Shown here: one piece after another, positions 58,331-64,000 of the stretch | How positions within the stretch are numbered: position 1 is the stretch's first letter | Layout: the number at the start of each line of letters is the position of its first letter | Source of the DNA: Actinomycetota bacterium | GTDB taxonomy: Bacteria > Actinomycetota > Geothermincolia > Geothermincolales > RBG-13-55-18 | DNA: 64,000 bases | Assembly: GCA_030019255.1 (NCBI GenBank) | Contig: JASEFK010000006.1 | Location: 26,464-90,463 of the forward strand | Reading direction: 5' to 3' | Position numbers and translations under genes: made by a program | The notes under the pieces: model-generated | The model's database searches: none | The model's input: only the letters and a program-made list of their open reading frames with translations | What the model was told of the DNA's origin: nothing

Positions 58331-59672
58331 AATCGCCCAGGTGTTCGGTCTTGGCCTCGATGCCCGTATCCGCGGTGGTCTCCTTGAAGAAGCCCTCCCA
58401 GAGCCCCAGGGCCACGGCCAGCTCCTGGTGGTCCCTGGCATACTCGTGGAGGGGGATGCCCTGCATGGTGGCGTCGATGGCCTGCCGGAAGGCCCGCGCC
58501 CCCGCCGTAGGCCCCATGGGATGGGCGTGGATCCCCCCGCCGGACCCGATCATGATCTCCTTCCCGAGATCCGCCACGCAGGTGGGGACCATTTCCGGGG
58601 TGATGCCCCCGGAGGGCATGGGCATGGAGGGCTTGATGTTGTGCAGCGGGTAGTGCATGACGTCCGCCGTGTACACGAAGCGGTCCTTGAGGTAGGGGGC
58701 CTTCCCGTAGGGCGCCGGGAAGACGATGGCGTCCGCCCCCGCCAGGCGGGGAAGCTTGGCCAGGACCAGGTGGGAGGCGATGCCCGAGATGGGCGATTCG
58801 TACAGGGCCCCGGCGCAGTCCATGTGGGCCAGGATGGGCACGTTGATGTCCGGGTCCTCGGCCAGGGCCTGCAGGGCGGGCAGCCCCACCGCCAGGTAGT
58901 TGACCATGATGGCGTTGGCCCCGGCGTCCACGGCGCGCTTGGCCGTCTCGAACATCTTGGGGATGCTGTCCGAGACGTTGACCGTGTACAGCGTATGTTC
59001 ACCGGTCTCCTCGTAGACCCTCTTCTCCATGGCCATGTAGGCCCGGACGCGGTCCTCCACCCGGTTGAAAGCCATGTCCGCGATGAGTTCGTCGTCCTTG
59101 ATCACGTCGCAACCACCCAGGGCCGCCTCGTAGAAGAGCCTCTCCCCCACCTCGCAGGAATACCCCGTGCAGGGCTTGATCATGTTGTTGAGCAGGGGGC
59201 GCCTCTCCTTTATCCCCAGGACCTCGTAGATGCCGTCGATGCCGAACTTAGGCCCCTGGAAACCCTCGGTGTATTTCTTCGGGAAGTAGAGGTCCAGGAG
59301 CTTGATCTTTCCCCCCATGGAAATATTTCCCACCACGGCGGTGAGCAGCATGGGTATCTGGTGCTCGATGTTGCGGAAGGGGAAGGCGATCTGCACCACG
59401 TAAGTGCGCTCCTCCACCCCCTTGGGCACCTCGAACTCGTAGAAGGGCACCTCGTGGATGCCGATGACCTTGGCCACGTGCTTGGCCCTCACCTCTGGCG
59501 TCTCCCCGGGCACCGGCGTCCAGGTCCCCGTGGACTGCTCTATGGCCAGGAAGGGGGCCAGGTAGTACATGATGGCCTCCCGGGGCAGGGCGGCGTAGTA
59601 GGTGGCCACAATGAAGTCGTCGTAGTCGATTCCCTCCGGCAGGGCCTTGGGCTGGGCTTCGTAGTAGAGCAT
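58329..59672 (-). CDS. RuBisCO-like protein (form IV type)
   Basis: The 447-residue protein has the RuBisCO fold signatures. Residues aligned by eye to spinach numbering: E45 (E60, in EQSTGTW), N116 (N123), K166 (K175, in MIKPCTG), K192/D194/E195 (K201/D203/E204, in IKDDE) and H283 (H294). K324 (K334, in PYGK), S354 (S379) and the GSGGG near 376-380 (G403/G404) are also kept. Changes: C168 for K177, M284 for R295, and the H327 position is not His. The carbamylated lysine and Mg ligands are kept, so an enolase- or isomerase-like reaction, or a transcarboxylation, is more likely than CO2 fixation. It is the last gene after an FGGY kinase and a reductase. Confidence 0.95.
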   Translation of the reverse strand: MLYYEAQPKALPEGIDYDDFIVATYYAALPREAIMYYLAPFLAIEQSTGTWTPVPGETPEVRAKHVAKVIGIHEVPFYEFEVPKGVEERTYVVQIAFPFRNIEHQIPMLLTAVVGNISMGGKIKLLDLYFPKKYTEGFQGPKFGIDGIYEVLGIKERRPLLNNMIKPCTGYSCEVGERLFYEAALGGCDVIKDDELIADMAFNRVEDRVRAYMAMEKRVYEETGEHTLYTVNVSDSIPKMFETAKRAVDAGANAIMVNYLAVGLPALQALAEDPDINVPILAHMDCAGALYESPISGIASHLVLAKLPRLAGADAIVFPAPYGKAPYLKDRFVYTADVMHYPLHNIKPSMPMPSGGITPEMVPTCVADLGKEIMIGSGGGIHAHPMGPTAGARAFRQAIDATMQGIPLHEYARDHQELAVALGLWEGFFKETTADTGIEAKTEHLGD

Positions 59673-59684
59673 CTTCCTCCCTCC

Positions 59685-61247
59685 TTACACTGCTTCGCAG
59701 GCCTCTTCGGCCTGGTTCAGGCGTCGGCACAGTCCGCACAGGTTACCGTAGAGCCGGCGGAAGACCTGGTAGAGCTCGTCGTACTCCGTGCAGCAGCCGG
59801 GATCGGGCTCGAAGGTCCGGCGCACCCGCACCACCCTCTTCAGGTCGCGGTAACCGTTGTATTCCCCCAGGGCCACCGCCACCGCCAGGGCGCAGCCGAT
59901 GGCCCCCGCCTCCTGGGGGTCAGCCACCGCCTCGATGCTCCTGCGGGTCACGTCGGCCATGATCTGCATCCACACGTCGCTCCGCGCCCCTCCCCCGATG
60001 GCCCTGAGAGTGCGACAGGGGAAGCCGGCGCCGGCGACGGTGTCCACCAGCCAGCGGAAGTTGTAGGCCACCCCTTCGTAGATGGAGCGCAGGACGTGTT
60101 CCCGGCGGTGGTTGAGGGAGAGGTTGACGAAGGCGGAGCGGATGGTGGTGTCGGTTATGGGGGCCCGCTCCCCGAAGAGCCAGGGAGTGAAGAGCAGCCG
60201 TGCGGACCCCGGCTCCACCCCCTCCACCACCTCGTCAAGCACGGCGAAGATGGCCATCTCGTCCCCCCGGCGTTCCGCCTCCTTCCTCTCCTCGGCGGTG
60301 GCGAAATTGTCGGCGAACCACTTCAGGCAGGCCCCGGCGGTCTCCGTTTCCCCGATCATGAGGAACATCTCCGGGTCCGCCGAGGCCACGGACACGATGC
60401 CGTTCTTCCCCAGGTTCTTGGGTTTCCTCACCGAGACCACCAGCCACCCCGAGGTCCCCAGGTAGATGTGGGCATCCCCGTGTTCCAGGGCCCCGGAACC
60501 GGTGGCCGCGGCGGGCACGTCCCCCATGCCCCCTATCACCGGGGTGCCCGGCTGAAGGCCCATCTCCTCGGCCGCCTCGCGGGTGAGGAGCCCCACCACC
60601 TCCACCGAGCTCTTTATGTCCGGCATCTTTTCCAGGGGTATGCCCAGGATACGCGCGAACATCTGGTCCCATTCCCGGGTCTTGTTCTTCAGTATCCCGG
60701 TGACTCCCGCCCCGGTGTGGTCGATGATCATGTTGCCGGTGGCCCGGAAGACCAGGTAGCCGTTGACGTCCAGGACCTTGTGGGTGGCGGAGAACACCTC
60801 CGGCTCCTTCTCCTTTATCCACAGTATCTTGCAGATGACGTCCTTTCCCGAGGGCACCGCCCCGGCCACGGCCATGACCACCCGGGGGCCGCCGAATCTC
60901 CTCACCAGCCTGGCGGCCTGCTCGTCGGCCCGGCTGTCTATCCAGATGATGGCCGGGCGCAGGGGAACGCCCTTCTCGTCCACCGGAAGGACCCCCAGCA
61001 TCTGGGCGGCGAAGCCCATGCCCACCACCTGGCGGGGATTGACGCGGCTTTCCTTGAGGACCTTCCTGGTACTCCCAGTCACCGCCCTCCACCAGTCCCG
61101 GGGGTCCTGCTCCGCCCAGTGGGGCTGTGGGTAGGAGGTGGGATAGGGCTCGAAGCAGGAGGCCAGTATGTTCCCTCCCAGGTCGGTCAGCACCGCCTTG
61201 CTGCCGCCCGTCCCCACGTCATGGGAGATGATGAATTTCTCGCTCAT
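59685..61247 (-). CDS. FGGY-family carbohydrate kinase
   Basis: I chose the ATG at 61247 (MSEKFIISHDVGTGGSKAVL), after AGGTGGTGAGCGCGGA. The 520-residue protein has the sugar-kinase N-terminal domain DVGTGGSKAV, ILWIKEKEPEVFS and later IGGMGDVPAAATGSGALE, then the C-terminal LRAIGGGARSDVWMQIMADVTRRS with VADPQEAGAIGCALAVAVALG. This is the FGGY plan of xylulokinases and related kinases. It phosphorylates an unknown sugar, polyol or sugar acid. It ends 13 bp before the RuBisCO-like gene, so the two are almost certainly co-transcribed. Confidence 0.92.
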   Translation of the reverse strand: MSEKFIISHDVGTGGSKAVLTDLGGNILASCFEPYPTSYPQPHWAEQDPRDWWRAVTGSTRKVLKESRVNPRQVVGMGFAAQMLGVLPVDEKGVPLRPAIIWIDSRADEQAARLVRRFGGPRVVMAVAGAVPSGKDVICKILWIKEKEPEVFSATHKVLDVNGYLVFRATGNMIIDHTGAGVTGILKNKTREWDQMFARILGIPLEKMPDIKSSVEVVGLLTREAAEEMGLQPGTPVIGGMGDVPAAATGSGALEHGDAHIYLGTSGWLVVSVRKPKNLGKNGIVSVASADPEMFLMIGETETAGACLKWFADNFATAEERKEAERRGDEMAIFAVLDEVVEGVEPGSARLLFTPWLFGERAPITDTTIRSAFVNLSLNHRREHVLRSIYEGVAYNFRWLVDTVAGAGFPCRTLRAIGGGARSDVWMQIMADVTRRSIEAVADPQEAGAIGCALAVAVALGEYNGYRDLKRVVRVRRTFEPDPGCCTEYDELYQVFRRLYGNLCGLCRRLNQAEEACEAV

Positions 61248-61374
61248 TCCGCGCTCACCACCTGATTCGCTTGTATGCTCCACATGGATCCGTGCGGACC
61301 CATGTGGGCCGCCTTGCACGCTGGTTCATGCGGACCACGCCTCCGCTTCAGGCCCGGCCTTCCACACCGACCCC

Positions 61375-62595
61375 TCAGAACTTGAGGTCCAGGGTCTCCA
61401 CCCTGCCGTCCTTGTCCACGTGCTCTATATAGATCGGGGCACGGTCCCCCTTGCCGCTGGACTTGATGACCTCTCCGGCCAGCTTGATCATGTCCATGGG
61501 ATCCACGGCCGCCTCGGGCGGGAAGACCCCTTTCAGGGTGATCTTCCCCTGACCCATGACGATGGCTCCCAGGGCGGCGGGGATTCCCGTACCCTCGCCC
61601 ATCCCCATCCCACTGGAAGACATCTGGAAGATATAGGTATGAGGCTCGCCCTCCTTGCTCCCCTTGACCACGATCTTCAAGCAACCCCGCGGGGTGGTGA
61701 TGCCCGCCTCCTTGAGCAGGGCGTCGCGCTTGGAGAGCACGAAAGCCACGGCGAACTCGCGCGGTATCACCTTCTCCCCCTGCACCTCCAGGGGTTCGTC
61801 GGAGGTGAGTCCCAGGCGCACCATGTCCTTGATCAGTTCGGCGTAGGAGACGGGGATGACCAGCCCCAGGTTGGTGACCCTCTTCACACCCTTGATGTAT
61901 TTGGGGAGGGTGATGGTCTCGGGGTGCGGGTAGGCGTAGACGGGGTAGGTCCCCACGTCGCGGAAGTCGGTCACTTCCTCCAGGGCCTTCCCGCTCTCAT
62001 CGAAGAGGCGCACCGTTTTATACTCCCCGTCCAGGAACATGGGGATGTCTATTTCCATGGAATGGAAGCGGTGCTTGATCACCGCCGGACCCTCCACGGG
62101 CTCCCCGCCATGGGCGTGGTAGATGTCCACCGAGTCCACCTGGTCGAGCAGGTTCTGGGCGGTGAACTTCACCAGCAGGTTGGCCATCCCCGGGGAGCTT
62201 CCCATCCCCACCAGGGCGGAAACCCCCGCCGCCCTGGCCTCCTCGTCCATGGCCAGCATCTCCTGGGTGGCATCCATGTCGTCGCAGATATCCACGTAGT
62301 TTACGCCCACCTCGATGGCCGCCCGAAGGATGGGCGGACCGAAGCGGTAGAAGGGACCGATGCAGTTGAGTACCACGTCGGAGCCGGCCATGACCTCCTT
62401 GAGAGCCTGCGGATCGTCGGCATCCACGCCCACCGCGGAAACCCTGCCTCCTCCCAGCTCCGCTGCCAGCCGCCGCGCGGCCTCCCCTTCCCGGTCGGCG
62501 ATGACCAGCTCCGAGAAATAGTCGCCGGCGGCCAGCGCCCGCGCCGCGGTGCTCCCCACCGCTCCGCATCCGCCAAGAATGGTCAACCTGGACAT
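61375..62595 (-). CDS. Saccharopine dehydrogenase-like NAD(P)-dependent oxidoreductase
   Basis: The 406-residue protein begins MSRLTILGGCGAVGSTAARAL, a Rossmann motif, with VIADREGEAARRLAAEL at the second strand end. The middle has LNCIGPFYRFGPPILRAAIEVGVNYVDICDDMDAT, as in saccharopine dehydrogenase/LYS9-like proteins, and a C-terminal ALGAIVMGQGKITLKGVFPPEAAVDP. The true lysine-pathway function is unlikely in this context. It is the first metabolic gene of the operon, before the kinase, and probably oxidises or reduces the substrate. The overlap between the genes is 127 bp apart. Confidence 0.88.
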   Translation of the reverse strand: MSRLTILGGCGAVGSTAARALAAGDYFSELVIADREGEAARRLAAELGGGRVSAVGVDADDPQALKEVMAGSDVVLNCIGPFYRFGPPILRAAIEVGVNYVDICDDMDATQEMLAMDEEARAAGVSALVGMGSSPGMANLLVKFTAQNLLDQVDSVDIYHAHGGEPVEGPAVIKHRFHSMEIDIPMFLDGEYKTVRLFDESGKALEEVTDFRDVGTYPVYAYPHPETITLPKYIKGVKRVTNLGLVIPVSYAELIKDMVRLGLTSDEPLEVQGEKVIPREFAVAFVLSKRDALLKEAGITTPRGCLKIVVKGSKEGEPHTYIFQMSSSGMGMGEGTGIPAALGAIVMGQGKITLKGVFPPEAAVDPMDMIKLAGEVIKSSGKGDRAPIYIEHVDKDGRVETLDLKF

Positions 62596-62775
62596 CTCCT
62601 ACCTCCTTCTCGTGCTTCCCGCGTTTTCCGGTCGATGGTCGAAAATTCCTGCCACCAAGCCGGGTCTTGCAATCGTCTCCATCTCGCGCCTTACATGGTG
62701 TCCAATCGAGGCCCTGCAATCGAGGTTTTGGTCAAATCCCTCCCCGGGCGAAAGCCGTGCCGCTCCCCTCACGGA

Positions 62776-63543
62776 TCATGACCGCTTACCCTTCATCCTC
62801 GTGCTTTGCCTGGCCGCAATTTCCCTTTGTTCTCGCGCTACATCCCCGGACCGCGAACCGGCGATCTTCTTTCCCGCAGGCTCCTTCCGGGAAGGTTCCG
62901 CCGCCGCGTTCAACTCCTTCCCGGCCGTGAGGGCGGAAAGGAGATCCATGGCCATGCCCATGGCGCGGCGCAGGTCGAAGGACTTGGAGTCCTCCAGCCA
63001 CTGGATCTCCATGCCCTCCACCAGGCCCATGAGCATACAGGCCAGGTAATAGGGGTCGTAAGGGGGGAACACGCCCTCCGCCACGCCCTGGGCCATGATC
63101 TCCTGCAGCTTCTCCTTGGTGCGGTTGATGTAGGAGTAAAGACGGTCCACGTGCTCGGGCGAAAAGGTCTCCAGCTCCTCGGCGCGCATCTTCCAGGAGA
63201 GCTTGCAATAGTCGCGGTCCCGGTAATAGAGGTCGGTTATCTCCTCTCCCAGCCAGCGCAGCTTTTCCCAGGCGCTGCCCTCCCTCTCCGCCGCCCGTTC
63301 CACCAGGTCCAGGAACTCGCGGTGCATGTCCTCGATGAGGGAAAAATATAGGTCTTCCTTGGACTTCCAGTACCAGTAAAGGGTCCCCTTGCCGAACCCA
63401 GCCTCCAGGGCTATCTCGGACATGGTGGTGCGGTGATATCCCTTGGCGGAGAAGAACTTCAGGGCAGCCCGCTTGAAAGCCTGCTCCCGCTCGTCCTTCA
63501 CCGGGTTTTTCCTGAGACCCAGCGTCCTGGCTTTCCCAGCCAT
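62776..63543 (-). CDS. TetR-family regulator of the RuBisCO-like operon
   Basis: The 255-residue protein has the TetR DNA-binding domain at residues 15-65: EREQAFKRAALKFFSAKGYHRTTMSEIALEAGFGKGTLYWYWKSKEDLY. The ligand domain follows, with DYCKLSWKMRAEELETFSPEH. A 45-residue basic tail is unusual. It lies upstream of the reductase, on the same strand, so it is the likely regulator of that operon. A palindromic site AGACCAACCGGTCAGTCT at its own promoter fits autoregulation. An inducing ligand is unknown. Confidence 0.92.
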   Translation of the reverse strand: MAGKARTLGLRKNPVKDEREQAFKRAALKFFSAKGYHRTTMSEIALEAGFGKGTLYWYWKSKEDLYFSLIEDMHREFLDLVERAAEREGSAWEKLRWLGEEITDLYYRDRDYCKLSWKMRAEELETFSPEHVDRLYSYINRTKEKLQEIMAQGVAEGVFPPYDPYYLACMLMGLVEGMEIQWLEDSKSFDLRRAMGMAMDLLSALTAGKELNAAAEPSRKEPAGKKIAGSRSGDVAREQREIAARQSTRMKGKRS

Positions 63544-63693
63544 GCCTCTCTTGCCCTTCCCCCACCCTTTTCAGAACGCCTGTAACCTTCGGATGTCCGG
63601 TCCTCCGGGCCATCGTGGCGTGATCGTTACTTTCCCGCCCCGATAAATCCTCCGAACCTGGTTCCTTCGGCCTGAGCTGCCGTTCTGATTATT

Positions 63694-63711
63694 AGACCAA
63701 CCGGTCAGTCT
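63694..63711 (-). promoter_or_regulatory. Probable TetR operator overlapping the transcription start
   Basis: AGACCAACCGGTCAGTCT contains GACC-N4-GGTC with AGAC/GTCT ends, an 18-bp near-palindrome typical of TetR-family sites. It lies right after the -10 element, 150 bp upstream of the tetR start. Confidence 0.7.
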
Positions 63712-63712
63712 T

Positions 63713-63741
63713 ATTATCTACTCCTGCACAAGTTCTGTCAA
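63713..63741 (-). promoter_or_regulatory. Strong sigma-70 promoter of tetR and the RuBisCO-like operon
   Basis: On the minus strand a perfect TTGACA (63741-63736) is followed after 17 bp by GATAAT (63718-63713). Spacing and sequence are near consensus. It lies directly upstream of the TetR operator. Confidence 0.85.
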
Positions 63742-64000
63742 CTGGGCCGCCTCGCACCCCCGCGAGGATGGCGACTTTCCGTCCACTCTGCTTCAAGGTA
63801 CGCACCGCCTACCGTAAGGGGTTTACGCTCCGCTTGCCCTGTACCGTGCGGTTGGTGTAACCTGAGTCTGGTCGACTTGCCCGATGCGCCCGGCTTGCGA
63901 GGCGCTCGTCGGAGTTTGCGAATCCTACCAGCCTCGTCGTGGGGCCGGAAATGGAATCGTCCCGGCGGGACGGTCGGCAAAAGGTCATGTATCGGGCAAG
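63742..64000. other. Right-end intergenic DNA with 10-bp inverted repeat, no gene seen
   Basis: CTTGCCCGAT at about 63876-63885 recurs inverted as ATCGGGCAAG ending at 64000, 115 bp away. No frame looks coding. The sequence could be part of a structured RNA or of a mobile element continuing past the edge. Confidence 0.35.

Noticed and set aside
58329-59672. True RuBisCO (CO2 fixation)
   Set aside because: K177, R295 and H327 equivalents are not present, and no phosphoribulokinase or AMP phosphorylase is nearby. Treated as a RuBisCO-like protein.
58341-61265. 974-codon plus-strand open frame across the RuBisCO-like and kinase genes
   Set aside because: It is rich in His, Gly, Val and Pro with no family motif, and lies antisense to two genes with clear catalytic motifs.

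Overview
The window is 64 kb of GC-rich bacterial chromosome, about two thirds G+C by eye, with densely packed genes that mostly have strong GGAGG-type ribosome binding sites. I read it as an anaerobic or facultatively anaerobic actinobacterium of a deep-branching, subsurface or hot-spring type lineage. This placement is an inference. It rests on GC content, actinobacterial-looking SCP2, TetR and AMP-ligase genes, a surface-protein repeat around the motif FAEGYTGEGFEEW, and many oxygen-sensitive systems: aldehyde:ferredoxin oxidoreductase, HdrD-like and poly-ferredoxin proteins, 2-hydroxyacyl-CoA dehydratase-like proteins, and a rubredoxin/flavodiiron pair. No rRNA is present; there is one tRNA-Ala.

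Layout. 1-4.4 kb: a secreted glycosidase-like surface protein cut by the window edge, then three iron-sulfur proteins. 5-13.7 kb: a lipid/aldehyde block of SCP2 protein, iron alcohol dehydrogenase, second SCP2 protein, AOR, then DUF35, two thiolase-fold proteins and a second DUF35. Both thiolase-fold proteins lack the thiolase nucleophile. 14-19.5 kb: MBL hydrolase, a repeat-rich non-coding stretch, a 3-hydroxyacyl-CoA dehydrogenase with a doubled C-terminal domain, and an acyl-CoA ligase behind a leader terminator. 19.5-27 kb: alpha/beta hydrolase, GDT1-type cation transporter, MobA, FdhD, DUF192, MeaB and YchF. 27.4-32.3 kb: a large sensor kinase with a GGDEF-type and a LytTR-type response regulator. 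32.5-39.5 kb: phosphoesterase lipoprotein, tRNA-Ala(CGC), small proteins, flavodiiron protein with rubredoxin, and a 2-hydroxyacyl-CoA dehydratase-like pair.

39.5-57.2 kb is a nitrogen region: NAD synthetase, glutamine synthetase, PII, ammonium transporter and, after a redox and toxin-antitoxin interruption, a five-gene archaeal-type glutamate synthase operon. Divergent from that operon is a homologue of the archaeal nitrogen repressor NrpR. A perfect GGTA-N6-TACC operator lies just downstream of the nrpR promoter, which suggests an archaeal-style nitrogen switch in a bacterium.

57.5-63.7 kb holds an acetoacetate-decarboxylase-fold protein and, convergent to it, an apparent operon of TetR regulator, saccharopine-dehydrogenase-like reductase, FGGY kinase and RuBisCO-like protein. 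The RuBisCO-like protein keeps the carbamylation and metal site but has lost several RuBP-binding residues. The gene order suggests oxidise or reduce, phosphorylate, then enolise or cleave an unknown polyol or sugar acid. This operon and the NrpR circuit are the strongest candidates for undescribed biology here.

All functions come from reading the sequence; no database search was run.
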